Below, piece after piece: positions 16,738 through 25,772 of a stretch of DNA of 64,000 nt. The position numbers were made by a program, and so were the translations under genes. The stretch is from Paraburkholderia phenazinium (GTDB taxonomy: Bacteria; Pseudomonadota; Gammaproteobacteria; Burkholderiales; Burkholderiaceae). The notes beneath the pieces are model-generated. The model worked only from the letters and a program-made list of their open reading frames with translations, did not search any database and had not been told where the DNA came from. Location of the stretch: positions 3,100,001-3,164,000 of the forward strand of contig NZ_FSRU01000002.1 in NCBI RefSeq assembly GCF_900142845.1, written 5' to 3'. The number at the start of each line of letters is the position of its first letter. Position 1 is the first letter of the stretch.

Positions 16738-17163
16738 TCAGAAATTGTCGATGCCGGAGCATCGCTTGACGCCGGGGGTGATGGTCAGATGCGTCGCCAT
16801 CGTCGACGACTGTCCGCAAAAGTCGCTCAACGATACCTTCGAGAAATCGAACACAAATTGCTTGCCTTTCTTCGACACGGTGACTGTATCGTCGTTTGGC
16901 AACGCGAACACCTGAGCCCCGTTGGATGACTGGGTCACCTTCGCCCCGTTTGAAGCCACCAGGCAGTTGTTCACGCTACCGGCTACCGGTGTCGAGCTGG
17001 AGTAGTCGAACGTGCTGATCGTCCCGTTTTGAATCGTCACTTCCATGAAGTGGTCCACGGTGTTCCTGGTGGCGTGACAGGAAAATGTCTCGGCCTGGGC
17101 GACGCTGACGTTGCACGTGAGCAGTCCAGCGGAGATAGACAAGGCAATAAGAGGCTTGAGCAT
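16738..17163 (-). CDS. Small secreted protein with cysteines
   Basis: A 141-residue exported protein (MLKPLIALSISAGLLTCNVSVAQA signal, cut before ETFSC). The mature domain of about 117 residues has four cysteines (FSCHATRN, NNCLVA, DFCGQS, KRCSG), which could make two disulfides, and alternating beta-like stretches. No family recognised. The upstream spacer carries a probable PAAR-gene scar, so this gene may be a relocated immunity or accessory gene; that is inference. Confidence 0.6.
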   Translation of the reverse strand: MLKPLIALSISAGLLTCNVSVAQAETFSCHATRNTVDHFMEVTIQNGTISTFDYSSSTPVAGSVNNCLVASNGAKVTQSSNGAQVFALPNDDTVTVSKKGKQFVFDFSKVSLSDFCGQSSTMATHLTITPGVKRCSGIDNF

Positions 17164-17184
17164 TATGTTCAGGTTTGCGTGAGT

Positions 17185-17262
17185 TGTTTGGATCCCAGTT
17201 GCCGTGGCAACTGCCGTGGTGTTCGCAATGGTCTTGTCGCCGGTGCCGGTGCCGGTGCCGGG
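17185..17262 (-). pseudogene. Possible scar of a PAAR gene
   Basis: Read on the minus strand, this spacer encodes TGDKTIANTTAV, close to the TGDKTTANGTV start of the intact PAAR gene at 19241-19528. The underlying DNA shares GGTCTTGTCGCCGGT with it. It is preceded by three copies of a GGTGCC hexamer (17240-17259 region). Too short to be certain. Confidence 0.3.
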
Positions 17263-17268
17263 AAAATT

Positions 17269-17730
17269 TCACCCTTTTCCAGCATTCCAATCATAGAAAT
17301 CCCATCCCACGCCTGGTTTGGTGATGCATCCACCTACGTGAGCATTTTCTATATCCACTCCGGCATATCTCGGCCGTCCGGCAGTGTCCACCGTAATGGT
17401 CACCTGACCATTTGCACCATTGTCCTTGAAGACGTTTATATCCACCCCCTCGCCGTCCGGCAGGAACGTCGAGTCATCCCCCGCCGCGTCCTTCTCGGAG
17501 TAGAACTTTGCCACCCCTGAGATCGCCGACTTACACGTTTTCGACGCAAGGCTAATTTGGTAAGAAAAGATCCTCTTGCCCGCTGTGTCTTTGCCTACAT
17601 CCTTCAACGTGATCGTCGCTGGATAGGGCAAGTCATGCGACGTCAGCGTTACACCGCGATCGTCCGCCCAGGAAGGCAGCATGAATGTCGAAATGATGAA
17701 TATAAAGCTCGTTTGTTTCAGGAATTTCAC
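17269..17730 (-). CDS. Small periplasmic protein coupled to the Sel1 gene
   Basis: A 153-residue exported protein from a GTG start that overlaps the TGA of the Sel1-repeat gene (GTGA), which implies translational coupling. The signal peptide is KFLKQTSFIFIISTFMLPSWA. The mature part is beta-rich, with SKTCKSAISG and HVGGCITKPGVGWDFYDW, giving two cysteines. No family recognised. Coupling to a type VI immunity homologue suggests a second immunity or accessory protein; this is inference. Confidence 0.6.
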   Translation of the reverse strand: MKFLKQTSFIFIISTFMLPSWADDRGVTLTSHDLPYPATITLKDVGKDTAGKRIFSYQISLASKTCKSAISGVAKFYSEKDAAGDDSTFLPDGEGVDINVFKDNGANGQVTITVDTAGRPRYAGVDIENAHVGGCITKPGVGWDFYDWNAGKG

Positions 17731-18974
17731 GCGTACCCCCGATCGCCCGAAATCTTTAAGAACGTACCATCACCAAGTCGATGCGTCAGACGGGCACTCA
17801 TTCCGAACCACGCTGAAACTCCGGTCTGGCCTTTGCTCAGCTTTGTGCACCAGATGCCGTCTTCGGGACAGGGGTCACCTGTGGCGGCGATGGTGCCTAT
17901 CGGCAGGCGTGTAGCACCGGTCGCGGGTTGTTCTGCCGCAGACGTCTTGCTGGACAAACCCGCCAGCGGCAGGCCGGTCACCGGGTCGAGATTCTTCGCT
18001 TTCGCAAGCTGATTGATCAGTTCGTCGGAGGGTTGCTGCGGCGGCGCCATCGCATCCTGTTCCTTCTGCCACTGGAACGTGCCATCCCACGGGGGCAACT
18101 TCGCGGGCGGCAACGGTACGATTTTTTCGATGTCCGGAACCTTGGGATTGAGACCGTCGTTGGCGCGAATAAATAACTGAATCGCACGGTAACGTCGCGA
18201 ACGTTCAGGATCGTTTGGTAAAGCAAGATATGAGAGGCGGTCAGAACTTGGTGGGGCTTTGAACCCATCCTCCAGAGCCAGAGCGGAGAGGGTATCGCCG
18301 GCCTCCACCCCCTTTTGATACACGCTGACGGCCTCGGGATAAAAACCGTTATTTTTCAGGTTAATCCCCAACGAGTTCGCCGCGTCGCCATACCCCTGGT
18401 CTGCCGCGCATTGGCGCATCTGCCTCGCAATTTCAGGAGCCCTGTCGTGAGGGGCGAGTTGCTCGGCCACGTAAGCCTGTGCTTGCGGGCTACCCAGGTC
18501 GGCCGCCTTGCGGAAATAACCCAATGCAGCGTCGATGTCTGGCTTCAAGCCGTAGCCCGTTTCAAGGTAGTGACCGATATCGTAGTAGCCGCCCGGTACG
18601 CCTTCCTGAATCAACCGCATAGCAAGATCAACCGACTCAGTAGGGGCGTCGGGCGAGTCGGCAAGACCTTGCGCAATCAACGACTGCTGGTTCTGGTTCG
18701 CCTTATAGTGCCCGTACGCGGCTGCAATCCGGTAGTAGCGCGCGATGTCGTTGAAGTCTTTCGGAGCGTCCTTTTTCTCCAGATAGCGGGCATAGAGGAA
18801 AAGGCGGTTCGCCTGTGGATCGAGCGCCGGCAGGTGATCTTCCTCGTGCACGCAGGTAAACGCGAGATCGGTGCGTACGGCGCTCATGTCAGGCAACTGG
18901 GCCGTTGGTGTTTCCTTTTTCGTACAGGCGCAGAACAGAAGGGCCAGCGCAATGGCCAGAATATGTCTGCTCAT
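17727..18974 (-). CDS. Sel1-repeat lipoprotein, orphan Tli5-like immunity protein
   Basis: A 415-residue paralogue of the immunity protein at 19560-20867. MSRHILAIALALLFCACTKKE gives a lipoprotein-like signal with C17 as likely lipid site. Sel1/TPR-type repeats follow (YYRIAAAYGHYKANQN; GYFRKAADLGSPQAQAYVAEQL; NSLGINLKNNGFYPEAVSVYQKG). A C-terminal CPEDGIWCTKLSKGQTG motif is shared with the paralogue, after which the two diverge and this copy ends early with an unrelated tail. Sel1-type proteins guard against PldB/Tle5 phospholipases in Pseudomonas. No full effector precedes this copy, only the 73-residue tail relic, so it looks like an orphan immunity gene. Confidence 0.78.
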   Translation of the reverse strand: MSRHILAIALALLFCACTKKETPTAQLPDMSAVRTDLAFTCVHEEDHLPALDPQANRLFLYARYLEKKDAPKDFNDIARYYRIAAAYGHYKANQNQQSLIAQGLADSPDAPTESVDLAMRLIQEGVPGGYYDIGHYLETGYGLKPDIDAALGYFRKAADLGSPQAQAYVAEQLAPHDRAPEIARQMRQCAADQGYGDAANSLGINLKNNGFYPEAVSVYQKGVEAGDTLSALALEDGFKAPPSSDRLSYLALPNDPERSRRYRAIQLFIRANDGLNPKVPDIEKIVPLPPAKLPPWDGTFQWQKEQDAMAPPQQPSDELINQLAKAKNLDPVTGLPLAGLSSKTSAAEQPATGATRLPIGTIAATGDPCPEDGIWCTKLSKGQTGVSAWFGMSARLTHRLGDGTFLKISGDRGYA

Positions 18975-18977
18975 GGG

Positions 18978-19199
18978 TCAATCGAAAATGGTGACTTTCG
19001 GGGAAGTTCGCATGAATCCGACGAGTGAGGCAGCGGGCGGCTGCTTGCTTTTGCGGAGATTTGCATTGTTCTGGATCACGTCGATCCAGGCGCTAAAGGC
19101 TTTCTGCAGGTCCTTATCGGCGCCCTGCTTCAGTAGCGCGAAACCGGCGGCCGCAAGGTAGTCGCGAATCGCTACGATACGGTCATCACTGGTTGCCAT
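18978..19199 (-). pseudogene. Severed C-terminal tail of a phospholipase D effector
   Basis: A 73-codon frame whose last 50 residues align with the end of the phospholipase effector at 20871-22919. AFSAWIDVIQNN...KQPPAASLVGFMRTS matches AFKAWGAITDRN...KQPPVASLIAFVRTS, and both end in a final Asp. It contains no HKD motif. It sits three bases before the orphan Sel1 immunity gene, exactly where the intact effector sits relative to its own immunity gene. It is best read as what remains after recombination removed a second effector. Whether it is still translated is unknown. Confidence 0.65.
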
Positions 19200-19240
19200 G
19201 CAGACTGTGCGTCGTCATCAAGTACATCGAGAATGGAACG

Positions 19241-19528
19241 TCACGCGTCAACCGACATTGCCTGCTGGGAGGCCACAAGTTTCGGCGGTGGATCACAGTT
19301 GCAGATGCAGAGGTCATCGCTGAGCGCCACGCGTCGGCCGTCCGGACCCGTCATCGGCACGCGAGGCCCGTTGCACTGAATCTTGCCCGTCGAGTTGCAC
19401 GCGGGACACGACACGTCATCGTTTTCGTGCGCGATGCTGCGGGCATTTAGCCCGAGCGTGGTCGAGCGGGCGAGCACCGTGCCATTCGCCGTGGTCTTGT
19501 CGCCGGTCTGGATGATGTAGCGGGTCAT
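19241..19528 (-). CDS. PAAR-type spike tip protein
   Basis: A 95-residue protein MTRYIIQTGDKTTANGTV...IAHENDDVSCPACNSTGKIQCNGPR...LSDDLCICNCDPPPK. GDKTT..GTV followed by V.CPAC...GKI.C.GPR and ALSDDLC.C.C is the form of short Burkholderiaceae PAAR proteins that cap the VgrG spike. Several His/Cys residues could bind the structural metal. It follows the phospholipase effector and its immunity gene, so this cassette supplies spike, toxin, antidote and tip. Confidence 0.82.
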   Translation of the reverse strand: MTRYIIQTGDKTTANGTVLARSTTLGLNARSIAHENDDVSCPACNSTGKIQCNGPRVPMTGPDGRRVALSDDLCICNCDPPPKLVASQQAMSVDA

Positions 19529-19559
19529 GGAGGTGAGTGGTTCCGTTCTGTCCGCTAGA

Positions 19560-20867
19560 TCAGGCTTGGTCGATGTATCCGACCAGCTCCCATTGCACCT
19601 TCGCCATCTGCTGGCGCAGGCCCATTACCTGATCCAGCAAAGCTACTTTGCGCGGTTCACGCACGACGAGCGACGGCAGCACGTCGCCCTTCAGGAAGCG
19701 GCGCTGCGCGTCGCCAGTCTGACCTTTGCTCAGCTTTGCACACCAGACGCCGTCTTCAGGACAAGGTTCGCCTGTCGTAGCGAGCGTCCCGATCGGCAGA
19801 CGCGCCGCGACGGTCGCGGGTTGGTCCACCGCCGATGTCTTGCTGGTCGTACCACCCAGCGGCAAGCCAGTCGCCGGGTCGAGGTTCTTCGCCTTCGCGA
19901 GCTCATCGATGAGTTCTTCCGAGGGTTTCTGCGGCGGCACCGCTGCGTCCTGCTGCTTCTGCCACTGGAACGTGCCGTCCCAGGGCGGCAGCTTCGCCGG
20001 AGGCAACGGCACGATCTTGTCGATGTCAGGGACCTTGGGGCTGCGACCGTCGTTGCGATCTATGAAGACACCGATTAGCTTATAACGCCGCGAACGCTCC
20101 GGGTCATTGGGCAGTGCGAGGTAATACAATCGATTGCTCTCTGGAGGACCCTTAAATCCGTTTTCAAGGAGGTAGGCAGATTTTGTATCCCCTGCCTCGA
20201 CAGCCTTCTGGAGGAATTTGACCGCGTCTGGAAATAATCTGTCGGTGGTCAAGTCCAGCGCGAGATTGTAGGCCGCGTCGGCATAGCCCTGAGCCGCCGC
20301 GCATTCCCACATTTGTCGAGCGATGACTGGTGCCTTGTCGGGCGGCATCAATTGCTCGGCGACGTAAGCTTGTGCTTCGGGACTTCCAAGATCAGCGGCC
20401 TTGCGGAAATAACGCAGCGACGTTTCCGCATCCTGCTTCAGGCCGTAACCTATTTCGAGGTAGTGACCAATGTCGAAGTATCCGCCGGGCACGCCCTGCT
20501 CGACCAGTTGCGTGGCAAGGTCTACCGCTTCTTTCGACCCGTCAGGAGAAAGCGCCAAGCCCTGTGAGATCAATAACTGAGCGTTATGGTTGGCCTTGTA
20601 GTGACCATGTGCCGCTGCGATCCGATAGTAGCGGAGCATCTCGTCAAAATTTTTGGGTCCGTCCTTTTTCTGCAGATACCGCGCGTACTGGAAGAGGCTG
20701 TCTGCCTTCGGGTCGAGTGGCGGCAGGTGATCGGATTCATGCGTACAGGTGAACGCGAGTTTGGCGCGCACAGCGCTCATGTCAGGTAACTGGGCCACTG
20801 GAGCTTCCCTTTTTGTACAGGCGCAGACAAGAAGAACGAGCGAAATGATCAGGAAATGTCTGTTCAT
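19560..20867 (-). CDS. Sel1-repeat lipoprotein, Tli5-type immunity protein
   Basis: A 435-residue protein with a lipoprotein-type signal (MNRHFLIISLVLLVCACTKRE, C17), several Sel1-like repeats (residues about 80-240: YYRIAAAHGHYKANHN; RYFRKAADLGSPEAQAYVAEQL; YNLALDLTTDRLFPDAVKFLQKA) and a C-terminal module GEPCPEDGVWCAKLSKGQTG...RRFLKGDVLPS. The start is three bases after the stop of the phospholipase gene, the position of a cognate immunity gene. Sel1-type immunity proteins neutralise PldB-type phospholipases in the periplasm. The C-terminal CPE-G-W module recurs in the TsiV-like protein at 26782-28116. Confidence 0.83.
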   Translation of the reverse strand: MNRHFLIISLVLLVCACTKREAPVAQLPDMSAVRAKLAFTCTHESDHLPPLDPKADSLFQYARYLQKKDGPKNFDEMLRYYRIAAAHGHYKANHNAQLLISQGLALSPDGSKEAVDLATQLVEQGVPGGYFDIGHYLEIGYGLKQDAETSLRYFRKAADLGSPEAQAYVAEQLMPPDKAPVIARQMWECAAAQGYADAAYNLALDLTTDRLFPDAVKFLQKAVEAGDTKSAYLLENGFKGPPESNRLYYLALPNDPERSRRYKLIGVFIDRNDGRSPKVPDIDKIVPLPPAKLPPWDGTFQWQKQQDAAVPPQKPSEELIDELAKAKNLDPATGLPLGGTTSKTSAVDQPATVAARLPIGTLATTGEPCPEDGVWCAKLSKGQTGDAQRRFLKGDVLPSLVVREPRKVALLDQVMGLRQQMAKVQWELVGYIDQA

Positions 20868-20870
20868 CGG

Positions 20871-22919
20871 TCAGTCGCTGAAAGAGCGATCTTTCGACGT
20901 TCGCACGAAAGCGATCAGCGAAGCGACAGGCGGCTGCTTCCCCCGACCGTGTCTATTTCTGTCCGTGATTGCACCCCACGCCTTGAACGCCTCTGCCGGG
21001 TCTGCCTGATCTGGAGAATGTCCACCTGCGTCAGTGGTATGCAGTCCCCACAACTTGATTCGCAACGCCCTTGCGACATCGCCATTGTCGCTGCAGAAGT
21101 TCAGTTCACTGTCCACCTTCATACTCCGGGTGTTGATGTTTGCAGAGCCTTGGGTCACGAAAGCGTCGTCGATGGTCATGACCTTCGCGTGTACATACAC
21201 ATCGGTCCATTGACCCGCTGGCGAATCCGGTGCAACCAGCGTGCAGATCTGAATTTTCAGGCCCGGCACTTCGGTCGGAGGAGTGTCCGGACTGATCTGC
21301 TTATTGAGCTCCTTCTTTTTCTTTACGGCGTCGAGCGCTGCTTGCGTGTCCTGCTGGTCCCACTGGTTCTGCTGGACAGCTTGCGGGAGTCCCCCCGCCG
21401 AACCACTCGATAGATCCACGGACATATGCTGGAATTGCTGCCCTACTGCCTGCTGCTTTACAAGCTGGGCTTCCAGTGCCTTTTGCTGCGCATCCAGGTC
21501 TTCTCCCCGTTGCAGGTTAGCTACGCCGGGCATCGAATTACCGGAGCCCAATGAATCAAGCATCATGTATGTGCTGGCGCTGCCGTTGCCTATCGCCGCC
21601 TCACTGGCGTTCGTGATGACGAACAAATAAATTGGGCCGTGTTGGCCTGTATCCCGTCCACCTCCAGTGTGTTTGTTCGCGACGTCCTTGATCTTGTCCG
21701 CAAGCTCCAGCCAGCGGAAATACTGGTTCTGGAAAAAGATGTACTGCGTCGCATTGTTCACCGCCTGCAGATACATCTTTCCAATGTCTTCCTTGCCCTT
21801 CTGCGACTGCGTGCGCAGCACCTGCGCCATGACCTTTACGTTGTCCTTGTCATCGTGCAGCTTTAGGCTACACCCGTCGACGTGCGCCCTGGCTTTGGTC
21901 AGACTCTGGCCTGTGGCATCGTCCCACGCCTCACAAAAGTTTGAGTTCAGATACTGCAGGACGGGTCCGGTGACACGGCCGGAGATGTCCTGCCACGGCG
22001 ACGGACCATTGCGTCCGTCTTCGGGTTTGTTGACCTTGTAGCTGTGCTGGTCCGTATCCCAATACTGGTCGAGCATGTTATGGCCCATCACGAAGCCGAC
22101 GGCCAGATCGGGGACTTCGTAGTCAATTAGCACCATCTTCTGATGATGCGTGGGTTCGCTCGCAAACCCGGTTTTATTTCCACTTATCAATCGAGGGTCC
22201 CACTTCTGCGCTTCTTCATAGCGCTCGACCCGGCCAACGATTTCAGAGCGTTCCGGGTAGCTAAAAGTCCGGGTAGCAAACTCAAGATTCTTGAAGGCGT
22301 CCTCCTTATGGAAATGCCTGTTGTAGGCACCACTCAGGCTATCCCATCCACCTATCACCGTGGTGCCCTTAATCTTGTCGGCCGTCGTGACCTTCGTGAC
22401 ATTTCTCATTTCCGCACCGCGATACCAGGCGTTATCGAAATCCAGCTCCTCCTTTGTCTGATAGTCCGCCGAGTACAGTGTTGTTTTCTTGGACACCCAG
22501 TTGGAAACACGGTCTGGAATAGTCCTCTTGACATCTGTCACGCCGTCGTAGCCCGGCATGTTGTTTTCGCTCAACGCGGCTACATAAAGAGGATCGTGCC
22601 AGCACAACAGCCGCACCTTGACCTTGCCTCCATTATCCAGATCCCTGAGCAACTCTCCGATCCGCTTCGCACGCTCTGTGCCGCGCTTGAAGTACATCGA
22701 TGGCTGGAAACCCCAGCAGATAATGTCGACGGTCTTCGTCGCCTTGCTGATGGCTTCGTACACGGCGCCGAATGCATCGTGGCCGTTCACGAGGAACCGG
22801 TATGTTCCGTAAGTAGGACTGTATTCGGTTTTATCCACAAACCACTTCATGGCAACCCTGCCGGTGCACGTCTGGTTCAAGGCGATCGGTGTAGTGCTCG
22901 TCGTAGTCGATGCGGCCAT
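20871..22919 (-). CDS. Type VI phospholipase D effector, Tle5 type
   Basis: A 682-residue phospholipase D with two catalytic motifs, HQKMVLID (H259, K261, D266) and HAKVMTID (H577, K579, D584) followed by GSANINTRS. The N-terminal domain has VDIICWGFQPSMYFKRG and GRNGPSPWQDISGRV, as in Tle5/PldA-PldB proteins that attack phosphatidylethanolamine in the periplasm or phosphatidylinositol signalling in host cells. No signal peptide, as expected for a spike-delivered toxin. It starts three bases after the vgrG stop and is followed three bases later by its Sel1 immunity gene. An alternative start at MKWFVDK would remove 23 residues. Confidence 0.9.
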   Translation of the reverse strand: MAASTTTSTTPIALNQTCTGRVAMKWFVDKTEYSPTYGTYRFLVNGHDAFGAVYEAISKATKTVDIICWGFQPSMYFKRGTERAKRIGELLRDLDNGGKVKVRLLCWHDPLYVAALSENNMPGYDGVTDVKRTIPDRVSNWVSKKTTLYSADYQTKEELDFDNAWYRGAEMRNVTKVTTADKIKGTTVIGGWDSLSGAYNRHFHKEDAFKNLEFATRTFSYPERSEIVGRVERYEEAQKWDPRLISGNKTGFASEPTHHQKMVLIDYEVPDLAVGFVMGHNMLDQYWDTDQHSYKVNKPEDGRNGPSPWQDISGRVTGPVLQYLNSNFCEAWDDATGQSLTKARAHVDGCSLKLHDDKDNVKVMAQVLRTQSQKGKEDIGKMYLQAVNNATQYIFFQNQYFRWLELADKIKDVANKHTGGGRDTGQHGPIYLFVITNASEAAIGNGSASTYMMLDSLGSGNSMPGVANLQRGEDLDAQQKALEAQLVKQQAVGQQFQHMSVDLSSGSAGGLPQAVQQNQWDQQDTQAALDAVKKKKELNKQISPDTPPTEVPGLKIQICTLVAPDSPAGQWTDVYVHAKVMTIDDAFVTQGSANINTRSMKVDSELNFCSDNGDVARALRIKLWGLHTTDAGGHSPDQADPAEAFKAWGAITDRNRHGRGKQPPVASLIAFVRTSKDRSFSD

Positions 22920-22922
22920 GAC

Positions 22923-25772
22923 TTATGCGTCCGAAGGAGGATTGAGAAGATCACTGTAGTACTGCCGGTGCACGGCGCGATCGGGAGCAGGCGTATCACC
23001 ATCGGGCAGAGCTTCATGAAACTGGAATCCCTGATTCGCGAGCGCCCCGTTCGCCGGGTCCTTGTACTCGCCAGGCACCGGAATCTCATGCTTGTCGCCG
23101 TTGGCTAGCTCCAGCGTGTACTTCTGCGTCGTTACCTGATGATCGATCGGCAACTGGCCCGTCTTGTCGAACACACCCTGCTTCACCAGCGCACCGTCCG
23201 CAAACAGCTTGTACGGCATGCCGGCAGGAACGACGCTGGTGGCCGACGGTGACGCCATGGTGTTCAACGTCAACCGGCGCGTCGGCATGTCCTTGAACGC
23301 GGGGTTCGTGACATCCATCCGCGTCGGCCCGCTGAACGCGTGATCGGCGCCTTTGAAGTCGAGCTTCCCGGGTGCGTGGATCTCGATGTTGCCATCCTTG
23401 ATGCGGATATACGCGCCTCCAGACGTCAGCAGGATTTCCTGCTGCGCGGCCGCCTGAACCTTCTCCGTCACCGAGGTCAGCAGCAGCGACTTCTGCGCGG
23501 TCAGCTCGACGTTATCCGCATGCGCCTGCACCTCCACCTTCCCCTTCGCTGCAAACAGCTTCATCCCCGCGTTCTGCACGAACAGGCTCAACCGGTTCGT
23601 GATGCTTGCGACCAGCGATTTGCCCGTCGCAATGTGCGTGCTCTGGCCGCTGACCAGGTTGATGTGCTGGTCCGTCGCAATGTGCGCCGACTTCTGCGTC
23701 GACAGTGCGATGCCCGCCGGCGCAGCAAACAGCATCACTGGTTGCGAGAACGCATTGGCATTGCCCGTGCCGCCGCCGGCCGTGACTCCGCCTCCACCCG
23801 CTGTGCCCGAAGTACTGTGTTGCGTCGCATCGGTGAAGCTCTTCAGCGCATCGTGCCCGTCCTTCAAGCTCTCGGCCTGCGAGGCTTCGCTCGCCTGCGA
23901 CGATGCCTCCAGCACGCCCTCCGAACCGACGAGCTGGTTGCTGGCCTCACGCGCATCGAGCGGCTGGCTGGTGACCGGATGCGTCGTCACGTACAGCCCC
24001 TGGCCAGCGCGAAGTGCACCATATGCGTCCGAACTCAGGTCGAAGCCGCTGCCGAGAAAGTTGCCACGGCTGTTGCCGCTCTGGTTGATCAGGTATCCCA
24101 GGTGCAGCTGCGCATTCGCACTGCTCGAGTAAAGATGCACACGGTTCTGGCCCGTTGAGTCATCCATGACCATCTGGTTAAAGCCATCGCCCGAGAACTC
24201 CTTCGACCGGAAGCCCGAGAGCAGGCCGTTCGAATGCCATTGTGGCGTCGCTGCGCCGTTATAGACGCGATGAAGGGCGATTGGCCTGTCGATGTCATTT
24301 CCGACGTAGCCGATCAGCAACTCTTCGCCTGCGCGCGGCATGTGCACCGAGCCGTAACCATCACCGGTATCCGACTGCGCCACGCGCACCCAGCATGACG
24401 CGCGCTCATCGCCCTGGTTGATGCGGTCCCACACGAACATGACCTTGATCCGGTTTAGCTCGTCGGTGTACGCCTCGGCCCCCTGCGGTCCGACCACGAT
24501 CGCCGTTTCCAGTTTCGCGTCCGGCTTGTGATGTTCGAACGGGCTACGGTACGGCACCGTCGTACGCTGAGCCTCGATCTCGACCCGATAGAAACCCGTC
24601 GAACCGTCGGCATTGGCCACCTTGAACGTACCGCCTGCGTCGTCGGCTTGAGCCTGTTTCAGTTCGAGGGACAGGCTGTGCGAAAAACTGGCTTCATGCC
24701 CGGACAGCGACAGGTTGTTCCCGATGGTCCAGACCACCTCGATGGCCGCGAACTCACGCTGGCCTGCCGGGTCGTTATCATGTTCCGGATGTCCTTCAAC
24801 GGTGAAGCGCAACCCCGCATCGATCGCGCGAAGCCCGCCCTCACCGTGAAAGCGCTTGGCCTCCGACTCCCATTCCTCCATGCGGATTCGTGAAAGATCA
24901 TCGCCGCGTGTCTGCTCCGCATAGGTGTAGCCGCCCGTGTATTCGTACACCTCCATCTGGGACGGCAATGAACCCTGGTTTGCCATGGTCGGAACGCTCG
25001 TCGCCTTCGGATTAAATGACGTCGACGGGTTTTTATAATCGAAGGTGCGCGTCGTCAGTAATGCCGATTGCAACGTGCGCGTACCCGACCACTGCACCAG
25101 CGCATCCGTTTCGCTGCCAGTTCCCGCGCGGTAGAACTTCACCTGTTCCGGCGAGAGCGCCGGCAGGGTCTCGAGACGGTCGGTGATCACCAGTGTGTGC
25201 GACTTGCCATCATCGGCCTGCTGCCAGAAACCGTACAGGCCCTCCGACTCTAGCAACCGGTGAACGAAGTTCCAGTCGGTCTCGTCCTGACGGCAGTACG
25301 AGCGCGACGGCAGCGGCTTCGAGAGCGCGAAGCGGAACATCCCCTGCGCCTGCGGATGCTGGTTGAAAACGTCCGAGATGATCTGGTCGGCCGGCTTGTC
25401 CTGCCAGTACTTCTGGTCGCGGCGGAAATGCAGGAAGTGCATCCATGAGGCGCACGTGAGCTGGTATGAAGTCAAACCACCATCGGCGCCAAGCCGGCGC
25501 GCGGTGTGCACGTAAGCATGGTGCGGGTGATAGGAGTGGTCCGTTTGCTGGACCCAGAGCGTGACCGGCTGGGCGATCAGCGTCTTCAGCTGGACATCGC
25601 CGGACGTGGACACCACGTCGATCGTCCACGTGAAATCGCGCCCGATCCGCGAGCGGCCAATGGCCCGCTGCGGGAGCAGGACATTATTTCCTGCCGGGGT
25701 GTCCAGTTTAAGCAGGCGGTCCTGCTGTGAAAGACCTCCGCCTGTCACCCCGATTATGTTCTGGGTATCCAT
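22923..25772 (-). CDS. vgrG: Type VI spike protein VgrG with DUF2345 and C-terminal adaptor (copy 1)
   Basis: A 949-residue VgrG: gp27-like part (LLKLDTPAGNNVLLPQRAIGRSRIG... to about 400), gp5 OB-fold with WVRVAQSDTGDGYGSVHMPRAGEELLIGYV, then a DUF2345 beta-helix near residues 660-830 (GIALSTQKSAHIATDQHINLVSG...GGAYIRIKDGNIEIHAPGKLDFKG). The last 130 residues (MPYKLFADGALVKQGVFDKTGQ...) resemble transthyretin-like domains that dock a specific effector. This end differs completely from copy 2, while the rest is nearly identical. It heads the phospholipase cassette. Confidence 0.95.
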   Translation of the reverse strand: MDTQNIIGVTGGGLSQQDRLLKLDTPAGNNVLLPQRAIGRSRIGRDFTWTIDVVSTSGDVQLKTLIAQPVTLWVQQTDHSYHPHHAYVHTARRLGADGGLTSYQLTCASWMHFLHFRRDQKYWQDKPADQIISDVFNQHPQAQGMFRFALSKPLPSRSYCRQDETDWNFVHRLLESEGLYGFWQQADDGKSHTLVITDRLETLPALSPEQVKFYRAGTGSETDALVQWSGTRTLQSALLTTRTFDYKNPSTSFNPKATSVPTMANQGSLPSQMEVYEYTGGYTYAEQTRGDDLSRIRMEEWESEAKRFHGEGGLRAIDAGLRFTVEGHPEHDNDPAGQREFAAIEVVWTIGNNLSLSGHEASFSHSLSLELKQAQADDAGGTFKVANADGSTGFYRVEIEAQRTTVPYRSPFEHHKPDAKLETAIVVGPQGAEAYTDELNRIKVMFVWDRINQGDERASCWVRVAQSDTGDGYGSVHMPRAGEELLIGYVGNDIDRPIALHRVYNGAATPQWHSNGLLSGFRSKEFSGDGFNQMVMDDSTGQNRVHLYSSSANAQLHLGYLINQSGNSRGNFLGSGFDLSSDAYGALRAGQGLYVTTHPVTSQPLDAREASNQLVGSEGVLEASSQASEASQAESLKDGHDALKSFTDATQHSTSGTAGGGGVTAGGGTGNANAFSQPVMLFAAPAGIALSTQKSAHIATDQHINLVSGQSTHIATGKSLVASITNRLSLFVQNAGMKLFAAKGKVEVQAHADNVELTAQKSLLLTSVTEKVQAAAQQEILLTSGGAYIRIKDGNIEIHAPGKLDFKGADHAFSGPTRMDVTNPAFKDMPTRRLTLNTMASPSATSVVPAGMPYKLFADGALVKQGVFDKTGQLPIDHQVTTQKYTLELANGDKHEIPVPGEYKDPANGALANQGFQFHEALPDGDTPAPDRAVHRQYYSDLLNPPSDA

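Noticed and set aside
17240..17259. Three tandem GGTGCC hexamers as a possible short CRISPR or phase-variation repeat
   Set aside because: Only three units, no spacers, and too few copies for a slippage switch; treated as part of a PAAR scar.
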